A stretch of DNA of 64,000 nucleotides from Ashinkailepas kermadecensis (taxonomy: Eukaryota; Arthropoda; Thecostraca; Neolepadidae). A program made the position numbers and the translations under genes. This document shows, one piece after another, positions 1 to 11,900 of the stretch (position 1 is the stretch's first letter; each line of letters opens with the position of its first letter). Location of the stretch: assembly GCA_034440615.1 (NCBI GenBank), contig JAOTOM010004374.1:1-64000 (forward strand), read 5' to 3'. The notes beneath the pieces were generated by a model. That model was not told the origin of the DNA. It ran no database searches and saw only the letters and a program-made list of their open reading frames with translations.

Positions 1-825
1 TTGTTGTCATCGGCGAACTTGTGGAAGAGGCCAAGAATTTCCGCCGATGTGATAGTGGATTTCTTCTCCGAGAGCAAGTACTCGACACCTTTGGTTGACT
101 GAAAGTCCAGAATGGCCTAGTGGGCGGTCGAGTTGCAGTGGATGGCATTGCGAAGTTTAGAGCTGAGAGAGCCTTGGAAATTTGAATGCTATATGGTGGA
201 AGTTTGCGCGCAAATCGGCTCTTGTCGTATCTGTCAGGCGTAAAGCAGCACTGTGTTGGATGATTTTTAATGGATTTGATTTTGATGTGGTAGCGGCATA
301 GCTGTTGTGTCCTCCGGACGTGGAGTGGGGGCGTGTTTGAGTCCACTAGAAGACTGGCTATCGGTGTGGTGCTGAGGGCACCTGTGGCTGCTCTGATGCA
401 GCTGTTTTGGATTATTTCTAAATTTCGGCTCTGGCTTTCTGAAATGGTGGAAAAATGATGCTGTTGTATTCTAGGATGGGTCATATGATTGATGTGTACA
501 GTCGCAGTAGTGTTTTCCTGTCTCCGCCCCAGTCTGTGCCTGCAAGTGCACGTAGTATGTTGACGCGCTTCGCGCATCGCTTCGAGATGGAGGTGATGTG
601 GGTGTTGAAACTGAGTTTTTCGTCTAAATGTACTCCTAAGAACTTGAAGCATTTCACCTGTTCAATGGCTTTGCCATCGATTTTAAGTTGAGTTTTGGGT
701 GTTTGGCGGAGACGACTATATGTGACGGTGGCCGATTTTTCTGCGAACAGGGTGAAGCCCCAAGTTTTGCACCACTTTGCAATGTGGTCTAGTCCTGCTT
801 GAATGTTTTTTTCCAGTTAGGTTCC
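1..825 (-). mobile_element. Non-LTR retrotransposon remnant, Jockey-like, 3' part of the pol ORF
   Basis: The minus strand reads a typical region after the reverse transcriptase palm. LEKNIQAGLDHIAKWCKTWG is followed by FAEKSATVTYSR, then KCFKFLGVHLDEKLSFNTHI, then LRALAGTDWGGDRKTLLRLY and PILEYNS. After a frame change come NSCIRAATGALSTTPIASLL and NTPPLHVRR, a motif run seen in Jockey/R1-type elements. A stop replaces the residue before PILEY and there are at least two frame changes, so it is dead. The catalytic RT motifs should lie upstream of 825 and are missing. The ADD-like string at the left window edge is not the RT active site, because it is on the wrong side. The element continues off the left edge. 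Confidence 0.85.
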
Positions 826-834
826 AGAGGCCCT

Positions 835-1443
835 TCAGCTTCCATGAGCACTCAGATCAGCGTCTCTTCGAGCTTTTCCCAGGGCCCCTCTAGATGAGTG
901 CTGCAGACAGAGGGTATCCGAGACAGATATGAGCGCCAGATAAGCAGATGCGCTCTTGAGACAGAGAAGAACGGCATGGATGGACAGGGACGCTATCATC
1001 CGAGAAGTTTTTCTGGGGAGTGAAGAATCTGATATGAAGATTAGCGCTACACTTTCGCCGCAACGCGCCATCAAAACTGAAATGGATGCCGCGAAGAGGA
1101 GCTCATAGACCAATAGGAACGCCTGGGCCACAGGTCCTTGAAAAAAACAACCGGCTCCCAGAACCCCTCCACCTTTCGCAATCCTCAGCTCCCAGAAGCC
1201 CTTCAGAGGAACGCCAGAGCCACAGACTAGCGCCTCAAGCGAAAGGTAGGCTGGGAAGGATGGGGGTGCTTTCCTAGACAGGAACATGGGAAATCTATGC
1301 ATTTTGATCGAGGAGCACTCTTCCGGAAGGTCCGCCACCTCCCAGAAGTACGCTAAGTGCATGTAGGATGGCGACCACACCAAGCGCAAGCACCAGTTTT
1401 CACCCACGAGTGACAGTGTGCATTCCGATTTTTTGGGCACCAC
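835..1443 (-). other. Unclassified 202-codon open frame
   Basis: A single open frame of about 600 bp lies just upstream (in minus-strand terms) of the Jockey remnant. The protein has no motif I recognise; its composition (Ser, Leu, Ala, Cys) looks like an antisense or chance frame. It may be part of the same degraded element or chance. Confidence 0.12.
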
Positions 1444-1497
1444 ACACCATGTTCATCGGCTTAATCGGTGGTGGGGTAGGGGACGCTTAGCAGCTCA

Positions 1498-1617
1498 TTT
1501 TTCCCCACTGCTCCCTGGATCCGCCCCTGGACAGATCACTTTTCCCCACTGGTCCCTGGATCCGCCCCTGAACAGATCACTTTTCCCCACTGCTCCCTGG
1601 ATCCGCCCCCGGACAGG
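1498..1617 (+). repeat. Three-copy 41-bp tandem repeat
   Basis: The core TTTTCCCCACTG then CCCTGGATCCGCCCC occurs three times with one or two substitutions each. The sequence resembles the GGATCC-containing hAT termini seen at 50.9 kb. Confidence 0.8.
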
Positions 1618-2234
1618 GCGGAACATATGAAATAGAATGGGCCTCTGAGACCTAGAGGCAGACTTTATATGCATCTGGAGGTGTACCATCCTGCCGAGAA
1701 AAAAAAACACACCGAGCAACAGAAGAAGAAGACCGTCACTCGCTGCACTCACAGGCTCGCCTTCGTCTCCAGCGCCATGACGCTGTGCTCGGCAAATGAC
1801 ATTCATGTGCAGAATCCTCCACATGTCCGATAAAAGCGTCAAATTGCGCAATGTTCACCTGATTACGGCAAAATGCGATTGAATAAAGAACATTACTTCG
1901 CTGATTAATTGCTTCGGCAATCATGTAATGCAGTAAATAAATATCATGCTCTTGCATTTCTGTCGTATGTGAATACAATACAGCCTTCGTTAATTCCACT
2001 TTGATTCTATTCTATTTCTAAGACGGATACATTTTGTACACAATGAGCGCCATCGTCCACAAGGTCAATGACCTTGAGTCGCATTGCACCTGTTTGGCGC
2101 CCATGTTGGACAATGCCAGCACAGGCCAGCACAATGCCAGCACAGGCAGACGCTGGTAATCCGAGCTCCATTAATGGTATTAATGGTATGGTATTAATGA
2201 TATTTTGGCCGCCAATCACTTTGAATTCCTGTGG
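1618..2234. other. Unassigned sequence
   Basis: No gene is visible. A short duplication (ACAATGCCAGCACAGGC, around 2,112-2,150) and an ATTAATGGT triplet repeat (around 2,170) are the only structure. Confidence 0.5.
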
Positions 2235-2815
2235 TACCGTGTGCCGGACTTCATAACGGTGCGAAGCCTTGGAATCACCATTGACAGTCACCTGAATTAT
2301 CAAACACATACCAATTCCATGATTGACAAGTGTACTGGAATCTACAACAATGTCCCACGAGTGACACGTGATGCCAACCGCCACGCTGAAGAACATCGTA
2401 CAGGCTTTGGTGCTGCTCACAGTACGATATTGTATACCCGTGTATACATATGTCCATGTACGGCTCGTATGCAGATGCCCAGGTGCACCGTGTGCAAAAG
2501 ATTGCGAATTTATGTGCGCCGTTCGTGACTGGCAGGAGAAGATATGACCGCATATCAGATCCTGTCAGGGAACTCAGGTGGCTGACTGTCAGGCGGCTCG
2601 TCGATTATCGCACGGTGTGTGCTGTGCAGACTAGCATTACAGCCGGCCAGCCTGACTACAGCCACCGTACCATCGGGCAGCATGCCAGCCGGAGACGTGT
2701 GCCCAGCACTAGACGTGTGCCCAGCACTAGACGCGCAGATCATCGGACACTTCCGAAAATCCGCACAGAAGCGGAAAGGCGCCGTCGGTGTTTCCGAGGC
2801 ATGGACAAGAAGAAA
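2235..2815 (+). mobile_element. Non-LTR retrotransposon remnant, C-terminal pol region
   Basis: Three frames in succession give recognisable pol fragments: SLGITIDSHLNYQTHTNSMI and DKCTGIY, then NIVQALVLLTVRYCIPVY, then VHRVQKIANLCAPFVTGRRR with YDRISDPVRELRWLTV, and near the end KIRTEAERRR. This is the region after the RT domain in LINEs common in arthropod genomes. At least two frameshifts and a 5' truncation make it inactive. It is on the opposite strand from, and different in sequence to, the remnant at 1-825. Confidence 0.8.
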
Positions 2816-2892
2816 GGCTGAATGGACACGGAATTGGTCCACTATTGCCGGTTTTCCGAGCTAACCTGAGGCGTGCTGTTGTGTCGTACAAG

Positions 2893-3671
2893 TCTGCCTG
2901 AGGTGAGCCTATCCAGTGAGTGCCTGAGGTGAGTGTCCAATGAGTGCACCCACTGTCCAGTGAGTGCCTGAGGTGAGTCTGTCCAGTGAGTGCCTGTCCA
3001 GCCTGTCCAGTGAGTGCCTGAGGTGAGTGTCCAATGAGTGCACCCACTGTCCAGTGAGTGCCTGAGGTGAGCCTGTCAAGTGAATGCCTGAGGTGAGCCT
3101 GTCCAGTGAGTGCCTGTCCAGCCTGTCCAGTGAGTGCTCTCACCGCCCAGTGAGTGCCTGAAGTGAGCCTGTCCAGTGAGTGCCTGAGGTGAGCCTGTCC
3201 AGTGAGTGCCTGAAGTGAGCCTATCCAGTGAGTGCCTGAGGTGAGTGTCCAATGAGTGCACCCACTGTCCAGTGAGTGCCTGAGGTGAGTCTGTCCATTG
3301 AGTGCCTGTCCAGCCTGTCCAGTGAGTGCCTGAGGTGAGTGTCCAATGAGTGCACCCACTGTCCAGTGAGTGCCTGAGGTGAGTCTGTCCAGTGAGTGCC
3401 TGTCCAGCCTGTCCAGTGAGTGCCTGAGGTGAGTGTCCAATGAGTGCACCCACTGTCCAGTGAGTGCCTGAGGTGAGCCTGTCAAGTGAATGCCTGAGGT
3501 GAGCCTGTCCAGTGAGTGCCTGTCCAGCCTGTCCAGTGAGTGCTCTCACCGCCCAGTGAGTGCCTGAAGTGAGCCTGTCCAGTGAGTGCCTGAGGTGAGC
3601 CTGTCCAGTGAGTGCCTGAAGTGAGCCTGTCCAGTGCGTGCCTGAAGTGAGCCTGTCCAGTCCGTGCCTGA
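2893..3671 (+). repeat. Minisatellite, about 26-bp unit with higher-order structure
   Basis: Copies of GTCCAGTGAGTGCCTGAGGT alternate with TGTCCAATGAGTGCACCCAC and CAGCCTGTCC segments. The combination recurs in blocks of roughly 100-120 bp, giving a higher-order repeat. Frames on the minus strand are open only because of this. Confidence 0.95.
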
Positions 3672-4700
3672 TTGGCATAGTTGTGTGTGTTGCGGTGGCT
3701 TTTACTTTGTTCCATTCTACCGACCATGACTTGCATAAATGAAGTCTACCATTGCAGTGGGCCTTGTGTGAATGCATCTGTCTGTTTGTTGGTTAAAAGC
3801 GAGTGTTCAAAACGCAATGAAGTCGAATCTCTCTGTGCATCAGCGTATTTCCATCACTGTTTATGAGTAGCCCTCCCTTACGCATATGTGCAGGCCTCAC
3901 GGTGGCTCATTTGGAGAAATAGCCGAGGCTGGTGGTGGCCAAGTGCCGGCCGGACCCCATTGGCAGATGACTCATCTTCGTCGCCTTACTCATGACTTGC
4001 CATTCTTCGTGAGGCAGGGCCCTTAACTGGAAGTGGAGTGAGATGAACTGCTATATTCTCCTTCTCCATTCAACCATTTATTTGTTTATATCATTAGCTA
4101 AACAAAAAACCAGTCATGGAGGCACTCTTCAAGGCTTACGGGGTCATCTTACCGCTGTCCGTTCAGTTGCGGTCAGCCTCGTCCGCAAAGGTGGCACCTC
4201 TGGGCTAGAGCATGGCATGGATTGGATAACCATACGGATATCTGATTGGTACGGATATTGGAGCAGAGTGGACATGTGGAAATGTAAACGGATATGGATT
4301 GGGTAGCGGATTGGCTCTCCAACTTTTCCCGTGGAAAAGTTGGAAAGTTTCCTTCGGTTTTCAAACCCCAACCTTACATAATAGGCTGATGCTGATGGCT
4401 TTTTACTAGTCCCAAACATATACGATGCCACTAATCAGCAGCTATGTTGTCATACCTATTTTCACAGGCACCGTTCATGTCAAACACGTGCAGGAGTAGC
4501 ATGAGCTGGATTTATTCCAGTGTTGTGTCAGTTTCCAGTCAGCATCAAACCGTCATGCAATCCAGGTGATCACGTGATTGCAGTCACACTGCTAGCGATG
4601 AGCTCGTGGAAATACTAACTGTGATCACATTCAGCATCCTATCCATCCTCCTGTAGCTTCATTCTTAACTAGATAGGTAGATACAGACCTATTATGTAGA
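3672..4700. other. Unassigned sequence
   Basis: No gene or repeat family is recognised. There is a short self-complementary patch around 4,315-4,345 (GGAAAAGTTGGAAAG and its neighbours). Confidence 0.5.
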
Positions 4701-4714
4701 TATACATACACACA

Positions 4715-4799
<85 letters not shown>

Positions 4800-4817
4800 T
4801 TATTTATTTAATTATTT
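4701..4817 (+). repeat. (CA)n(TA)n(TTTA)n microsatellite
   Basis: A run of CA dinucleotides passes into TA dinucleotides and then TTTA units. It lies directly at the 5' truncation of the CR1 element. Confidence 0.95.
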
Positions 4818-4844
4818 GTAAAGTGGGTCACATAGAACTGTTAA

Positions 4845-6672
4845 ATCACGATCCAATCCCGGAATGCTACAATAACTACAGAAGCTGTAGAAAAGCAGTT
4901 GCAGAATATAAAACCTAATAAAGCTTCTGGACCAGATGATATATATGTTAGGGTCTTAGTAGAATGTGCTAAAGCTTTAGCAGTTGCCCTAGATATAATT
5001 TTCAGGCGGTCTATGGAATATTCTGAAGTGCCTGAAGATTGGAGAAATGCAAATGTAGTACCAATTTTTAAAAATGGAAGTATGAAGTGTGTAGGGAACT
5101 ACAGGCCAGTCAGTTTGACCTCACTAGTTTGCAAGGTACTAGAAGATCTGGTTAAAGAGGATGTTCAGATTTAACTTGATAGGCACAGCATGTTAAGGGA
5201 TACTCAACATCGATTTATATCTCGAATGCCTTGTTTAACTAACTTTTTGGAGTTCATGGAGTATGTTACTAAAGAATTAGACAATCAAAGCAGGATGGAT
5301 GTTGTGTACTTTGACTTTAGCAAAGCTTTGATAAAGTTCCACATGGGAGGCTAATTCGTCAACTACAGCAACATGGGATTGTTGGAAAAGTTATAGGTTG
5401 GATTGAAGCATGGTTGAAGGGAAGGAAACAAAGGTTAAAGTTATATGGACGTAAATCTAATTGGAAGGATGTTCTGAGTGGAGTACCACAGGGCTCTGTT
5501 CTAGGGCCACTTCTCTTTATCATCTTTGTGGAAAACATTGAGGTAGGGCTGAGGAATAGAGTGTTCAAATTTGCTGATGACATCAAGCTGGTAGGAGTGG
5601 CAAACAGTTGTGATCAATCTAGAAATATTGAACTAGACTTGGAGGACCTAAAAAGTTGGCTGATCAATGGCAGATGTCTTTCAACTATGACAAGTGTAAG
5701 GTTATGCATCTGGGGTCTGGAGGTGAGACTTTCAGATGTACAATGGGAGGGAGGGAACTGGTTGTTATTGAAGAGGAAAGGGACTTAGGTGTGTTCGTTT
5801 CAAAAGACCTTAAAGCAGAAAAACAATGTATCTCAGTTAGGAACAGGGCACTCAGAATGCTGGGACTCATTAATAGAAGTGTGATATATAAGAGCAAGGA
5901 AGTCGTGAAAAACTGTACTTAGCATATGTGGGACCCCACTTGGAATATTCTGTACAAGCATGGAACCCTACCTAGAAAAAGATATAGATATGTTGGAAAG
6001 AGTGCAGCGCAAAGCAACTAGACTCATCAGTGGAATAGGTAACTTAGAATATGGAGAAAGGCTTCTGGCATTAGATATGTACTCACTCAAGCATAGGATA
6101 TTAAGGGGGGACATTATTGAAATGTACAAAATTGTTAAAGGACTAGATCAGGTCAATTTGAATTGCGCTCTTCAGTTTAGAGTATCACATAGGGGTCATC
6201 AATTCGGGTTAGACAAGTTGAGGTGTAGGACAGTTAAGCGACAACAGGTCTTCAGTCAAAGGGTTGTTGATCAGTGGAATGTGCTGCTTGCTGATGTTGT
6301 GGGGAGTTCCTCATTAAATGTATTTAAAAGTAGGGTGGATGAATTTTCTAGACAGGAAAATCTTGTTTTTGAGTTCTAATTTGTGATGGATGGGCTGAGA
6401 TTTATGTTAAGTAATTGTGCACGGCACAGACCCCTTTAAGCAGGCATGGATGCAGTTTGAAAATTATTGATAAGGCATTCAATCCACATGTGTTAAGAGG
6501 GATCAGGGGAATAGGGGTTGATAGCTAGGGTAGATAGACATTGATAGGTGTGTGGGATATTGGTGGACTGGTTTCTTCAGGATGTGGGATGGTTGAGGTG
6601 GGTCTTTTTACCAGGCTTATGGTATCTTCCATTCACAGATTTAACTGGATGGGCCCTTGGGTCTCTTATTAA
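4845..6672 (+). mobile_element. CR1-like LINE, 5'-truncated, RT domain to 3' UTR
   Basis: The pol ORF is readable from the RT fingers: NKASGPDD, then NYRPVSLTSLVCKVLE, VVYFDFSKAL, DKVPHGRLI in a shifted frame, SGVPQGSVLGPLLF, and the active-site FADD within KFADDIKLVG. The thumb follows (RDLGVFVSKDLKAEKQC) and then LERVQRKATRLISG and QVFSQRVVDQWN up to a TAA at 6,377-6,379. The order and spacing match the CR1 clade. I count four frameshifts (near 5,327, 5,660, 5,915 and 5,965) and a stop at 5,172, so it is inactive. The endonuclease domain is absent, cut at the microsatellite. The 3' UTR runs into a TTAA where a MITE is inserted. Confidence 0.92.
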
Positions 6673-7676
6673 CACGCGCACGTCCGGGGGGGGGGCAGAT
6701 GTCTTCCCCCCCCCCTGCGGTTTTTCCTAATTTTCCGCCATACGAATCGCGTTAGCAAGACCAAACCTCGCATGGCTATTCATTAGTCATTTCCGCATAT
6801 CCTCATACATTTTTGACCCTAGGTCATCTCAAGTCAGGTCACCAGGTCAGGCGAAGTGACCCAACATCCCTCGGAGTCTAGGTGGCATCACTTCCACAAT
6901 AATTGGGCGATTTATTTCAAACTTATAACACGTCATGATCTCATCAGGGACTATAATATATATCTCGTTTTTTTTTCTCGTAGCATTGACCTGAGGTCAG
7001 GTCGCGGCCATGGCTTCCCCCATTATAGGCCTATGGTAAAATATACAAATGCTTCCTGGGTACATATTTGCTCTCGAAATGACCTCACAACGGTTATGGC
7101 GTGTAGTTGGAAGCTATTCTCAATGTTACCGCTGACATTTTTGCTCAGTGACCTCACCAAGGTCATCTGAGGTCACCTGAGATCACTAGCACATTTCTGC
7201 GCATTATATCGCACTGAATTGAGCTAGAAGGCTGACATTACCGTCATTGTGCTTGTATCGCCAAGACGTGTCGATTGATACATTACATGACCGCCCTAGG
7301 CTAACTCATGACCTTGACCTGAGGTCATAGTTTCGGAGTTGACCTGACCTTAAATCACACAGCGTATTGTCGATAGCACATTTCAAGGGCTGTCCAATAG
7401 CATTCGCCGTTTGTTTCTATCTGCTACAGGTCCTGAGATATGTGTCAATATCTGAGGGTCCCACCCGATCTGGTCGAATTCGACCTATGATGACCCAGTG
7501 ACCTAAATATTGACCTGAGCGAAAAAATGTCCGAAATACTTTCGATAGAGCTTGTCACCAGCTATCCAACGCCGTTTTCCGTTTGTAGCTACCTAGTATA
7601 GTTCTGGAGATCTTAGGGGGGGCAGACATTTGCCCCCCCGGTCATGCGAAGTTGGCGCGGATCGCCGGCCGGAGTG
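6673..7676 (+). mobile_element. TTAA-flanked MITE, copy A, loaded with AGGTCA motifs
   Basis: About 1.0 kb, bounded by TTAA at 6,669-6,672 and 7,677-7,680. The ends are inverted repeats with CGCGCACGTCC or related sequence, followed by G runs and C runs around CAGATGTCT. It has no coding capacity. The related copy B at 38.1 kb lacks the flanking bases seen here and shows the uninterrupted CR1 sequence. TTAA duplication is characteristic of piggyBac-type transposition, but the termini themselves do not prove that superfamily. By hand I count 16 perfect AGGTCA/TGACCT half-sites. Confidence 0.85.
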
Positions 7677-8012
7677 TTAAGTCTAAGCGCTTTATAACTT
7701 GATATAGGGTGTACCTAGCAGTGGATTCAGCACCTTCCTTCGGGATGTGATACTGATGAGTTTGGCTTTGGTAGCAAAATTGGTATGATGGGAGGAGTTT
7801 GTAATTGTTGAGTGTGTTATGCAATAGCAAGTGAATGGTGCTAGATAGGCTGGGATATATAGCTCCCTAGGAACTTGAGATAGGGGATTGATTGGGGTGA
7901 GAGTATGTACATTTTTAGTGCCTTTTCCAGATAGACTTCATTCAGATTGGCCCCTGTGGCTCTTTTTAAGCCTTGACACTTTATGACTTTATGACTTTAA
8001 TGCAGTCGGCAA
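7677..8012 (+). mobile_element. CR1-type 3' UTR end with octamer tail
   Basis: Sequence after the MITE resumes the CR1 3' end (TTAAGTCT). It continues in related 3' UTR sequence ending in repeated TTTATGACT units (7,979-8,003), the short terminal repeats expected at CR1/L2 3' ends. Two CR1 tails may be abutted here. Confidence 0.55.
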
Positions 8013-9123
8013 TGCAAAGTACGCCTTGCAGTTGTTGTTGTTCAGGAATACAATACCATCGCGTTCCCTGGCCATTTAAAATGAACCCGTAAAATACTAC
8101 AGCCGGTAAGTGAGCAGTGTCACCGAAGCTGGCGCACATGTTGCTTGCAAACGAATCAGGTCGTCATGAAGCTGCATCTGACGCCATCATGACCTCAAAA
8201 GACGTCCAAATTTATACAAAATTTCACGATGCATGAGCATGTGAAAGTAACTAACTATGCTCGCACCTGTGAATGCACTTCGATTGGAAATGGTATGGTG
8301 ACTGTACATTTAATTCAAGCACGCTACTTTGCAGATGAACACACTGGCAGTACCAGACCACTTCCAAAGCGAGTTGTTTAGCATTCACGTCACTAGGATA
8401 GCAATTATGCTGGGTTTTATTGGCACATTGGATGAGTAATAATTTCGTAATCTAACAAAATATGATATCGAAATACTAATTAGAAAAACAGCGAGTCGCT
8501 TTGGATATTCTTACTAAATATACATTATGTCCTGTTGAATACTAATTAGCTGTATGCATGCAACATATACGGTACCGTCAAATATTCATCGACTTGCACC
8601 TCAACACCAAGTTGGCAGCGTTTCTGAGAAATGGCGCTAGGACATCTCTTCAAAGCTTGCCAAGAAATGATAACATTATCAATATGTAGGGATCCGGAAA
8701 ATGAAGCAGAAATCACCACCACCAAACGGAATGTGCAGTTCATAATGATGCAAAAATATACTCTGAAGGGTGTTTCAATGATTTTCTGTGTGTTCACCTT
8801 GACAGCAAACCGGAACGAAAAATACGCTGTCATATATGAAAAACAGCGCAGCATAATAGCAAACAGCATTCGAAGCAGTCGGAAACTAGTCAAACATTGT
8901 CATTGAAGGCAGTGAGAAAACTTCATGAATCTCCATCGGAAATATGAGGTTAGGCAAGGTTTTACAGCCCGAAGCAGAATCTGAATGCGCGTTTGAAAGG
9001 CCGAAGAAATTCAGGACAATAACTGTGGTGAGTGATGCCGTGGACATGCGCTGGCTAAGAAAAATAAGCACATCATCATTAATTGATGACAAGCTGTATA
9101 GGTGTGACGTTCCTCCTACTTCT
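8013..9123. other. Unassigned sequence
   Basis: No gene is recognised. Short open frames of about 90-115 codons occur on both strands (8,546-8,906) without known motifs. Confidence 0.5.
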
Positions 9124-9268
9124 AGGGTAACATGCTCGTCTCGCAATCGAAAGATTGTGGGTTCGAATCTCACCTGTCGCTACTCTTCGCCCGCGACCAA
9201 TCGGCGTGAGAGATTGGCGACACTATATGACTCAACGGTCGACGTGTCGTGAAAACCAATAACCAATC
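9124..9268 (+). mobile_element. tRNA-derived SINE, family 1
   Basis: The truncated head begins near ATGCTCGTCTCGCAATCG and has a B box (GGGTTCGAATCTCACC). The family body (CTACTCTTCGCCCGCGACC, then GGCGTGAGAGATTGGCGAC) and the tail ending in ACCAATAACC follow. It shares the body with copies at 16.2, 37.7, 39.9 and 44.1 kb. Confidence 0.85.
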
Positions 9269-10020
9269 CTCCTACCTCTCCGCCTACAAATGGCTGTGCT
9301 TGCCTGCCAACCCATGGCTGTGCTTCACTGAGTGTGCAACGTCCTAGACAGGTGCCTAGATGAGCACCACAAGGCATGTGAATGTTACACTGAGCCGAAA
9401 CAAACTACTTTGGGTTTAGGTGCGGATAAAGTGGTGGGGGACACTGGGGGTATGTGCCTCCCACCATAGCAAGGTGGCGCCCCTCTGTGAAGGTTTGAGT
9501 GCAAGCACACCTCGAATTTTTTCAGACAGAGGTGCCCCTCTGAGAGGAAGAGGCGCCTCTTGGAGGAGAGGGTACCTTAGGTATCATAATTAGTGCACCT
9601 AGGTGGTACCCCTATTTGATGCACCATCCCCGCACTCTTGCAAAAGTCCCACTTGGGCACTATCTGGCTCCGTTCATTCTTCAAAGCCTTGTCCATGTTT
9701 TAAGGCCAGTGCTAATACATTTTGTTCTCGCTCAATACCACAACCAGGACACATTGGGCTTGTGCCCACCACAGCATCTCGACAGAAATCGAAGTCGCAT
9801 CGTAAAAAGTAAGCATTTGCAACCAAAAAGTCTCCGAAAAAATGGCAAACTATCACTAAGCCCTGCCCCCGGCAAACATTTGTCAAAGCAAGCTTACAGA
9901 TCCACAAATCCAGTTTGGAGGTATAAAAATTCAGTATTTTTTGTGCTCGAAATTGGTATGGGTCTTCTGACAAGCTCACTACTCTTTTCATTCCAATATG
10001 TTGGTCCAAAGATCGTTATA
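9269..10020. other. Unassigned sequence
   Basis: A 184-codon open frame (9,616-10,170, +) has no recognisable domain and crosses into repeat-like sequence, so I do not call it a gene. Confidence 0.4.
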
Positions 10021-10208
10021 TTTCATGATCTTCCTGGTCCCAACCATTATCCTGATCCTGCCTCCAAGGCTGGAGATCTGAGACCAAACCAAAGGTCAAG
10101 ACCAACCAACCCTCCGACCCGCCAGGGATCTCCAGCCATGCCTGCCTCTGTGTGGGTATATGACCGATGATGTGATGCGCCCTAAAGCCCTAAAAACTAA
10201 CTAACTGT
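10021..10208 (+). mobile_element. Possible SINE-like repeat with AACTAACT tail
   Basis: It ends in GCGCCCTAAAGCCCTAAAAA plus CTAACTAACT. The same end, reverse-complemented, is inserted in the array at 55.85 kb, which supports a mobile origin. The 5' limit is a guess. Confidence 0.4.
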
Positions 10209-10261
10209 ATCTAAGTGATCGATGTACCACAACTTCACCTACTTGACCGAGAGGAAGCCGC

Positions 10262-11345
10262 ACACCAGCTGTGTGCAGTGTCCCTGTCCAATTCCCATCC
10301 CTGTCACCAGCTGTGTGCGGTGTCCCTGTCCAATTCCCATCCCTGTCACCAGCTGTGTGCGGTGTCCCTCTCCCTGTCCAGTTCCCATCCCTGTCACCAG
10401 CTGTGTGCGGTGTCCCTGTCCAGTTCCCATCCCTGTCACCAGCTGTGTGCGGTGTCCCTGTCCCTGTCCAGTTCCCATCCCTGTCACCAGCTGTGTGCGG
10501 TGTCCCTGTCCCTGTCCAGTTCCCATCCCTGTCACCAGCTGTGTGCAGTGTCCCTGTCCAGTTCCCATCCCTGTCACCAGCTGTGTGCGGTGTCCCTGTC
10601 CAGTTCCCATCCCTGTCACCAGTTGTGTGCAGTGTCCCTGTCCAGTTCCCATCCCTGTCACCAGCTGTGTGCAGTGTCCCTGTCCAGTTCCCATCCCTGT
10701 CACCAGCTGTGTGCGGTGTCCCTGTCCAGTTCTCATCCCTGTCACCAGCTGTGTGCGGTGTCCCTGTCCAGTTCCCATCCTGTCACCAGCTGTGTGCAGT
10801 GTCCCTGTCCAGTTCCCATCCCTGTTACCAGCTGTGTGCGGTGTCCCTGTCCAGTTCCCATCCCTGTCACCAGCTGTGTGAGGTGTCCCTGTCCCTGTCC
10901 AGTTCCCATCCCTGTCACCAGCTGTGTGCGGTGTCCCTGTCCCTGTCCAGTTCCCATCCTGTTCCCTGTCACCAGCTGTGTGCAGTGTCCCTGTCCAGTT
11001 CCCATCCCTGTCACCAGCTGTGTGCAGTGTCCCTGTCCAGTTCCCATCCCTGTCACCAGCTGTGTGCGGTGTCCCTGCCCAGTTCCCATCCCTGTCACCA
11101 GCTGTGTGCGGTGTCCCTGTCCAGTTCCCATCCTGTCACCAGCTGTGTGCAGTGTCCCTGTCCAGTTCCCATCCCTGTCACCAGCTGTGCGCAGTGTCCC
11201 TGTCCAGTTCCCATCCCTGTCACCAGCTGTGTGCGGTGTCCCTGTCCCTGTCCAGTTCCCATCCCTGTCACCAGCTGTGTGCAGTGTCCCTGTCCAGTTC
11301 CCATCCCTGTCGCCAACCAGCTGTTCTCGTGCAGTGGCCCTGTCC
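10262..11345 (+). repeat. 42-bp minisatellite, about 25 copies
   Basis: Core CACCAGCTGTGTGCGGTGTC followed by CCTGTCCAGTTCCCATCCCT. The internal CCCTGT hexamer varies in number, giving 42- or 48-bp units, both multiples of three. All frames on both strands are therefore open for hundreds of codons; not coding. Confidence 0.97.
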
Positions 11346-11755
11346 AGTTCTCACCCGTGTCATCGAGTAAAGATAGCTGTGTGCTGTTCGTACGGGAGGC
11401 TGAGCTGCCATGTTCATCACACAATACCTTAGTACCTTAGTACAACACTGGCGGTTTGCTAGCTGTCACGAGTAATTCGCTCTCGTGTACCCCGTATCCT
11501 GCTAGTAGTCCGGGTATAATAGTTCAGATGCCTGTGTTTACATCTTCGTGAGCAGATAGTTACGCTGTACATGGTATACTGAGTGCGGCTGGCGATTGTT
11601 TATCATCGAGATGTGCCAACAACAAAACACGAGGGAAATGAAAGGTGATAATGCTAGTCCGGACGTCCCGAGTATGAGGTGATCGAAGTAACGAAACAAT
11701 GAAATAGCTAAGTCATTGCTTCATGAAAATAACCATGATCAGTCCGACCTGCAGC
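11346..11755. other. Unassigned sequence
   Basis: Nothing recognised. Confidence 0.5.
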
Positions 11756-11900
11756 TATCACTAGCTATCCGGCTATCAGACCCGGCTATCGGACCCAGCT
11801 ATCCGACACAGCTATCCGACATAGCTATCCGATCCAGATATCCGACCCAGATATCCGACCCAGATATCCGACCCAGCTATCCCACCCAGCTATGCAACCC
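11756..11900 (+). repeat. 12-13-bp tandem repeat
   Basis: About eleven copies of CTATCCGACCCAG with A/C variation, which creates ATATCCGACCCAG in the middle copies. Confidence 0.9.

Noticed and set aside
1..20. KFADDN at the left edge as an RT active site
   Set aside because: In the minus-strand element this lies after the thumb region, whereas the RT FADD/YADD motif precedes it.
835..1443. 202-codon minus-strand frame as a gene
   Set aside because: No recognisable motif, lies beside a dead retroelement, and composition suggests a chance frame.
7750..7790. CTGATGAG as a hammerhead ribozyme core
   Set aside because: No matching GAAA core or stems could be placed around it.
10215..11432. Overlapping + frames of 389 and 405 codons
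   Set aside because: 42-bp array; the peptide repeats with the DNA period and both strands are open.
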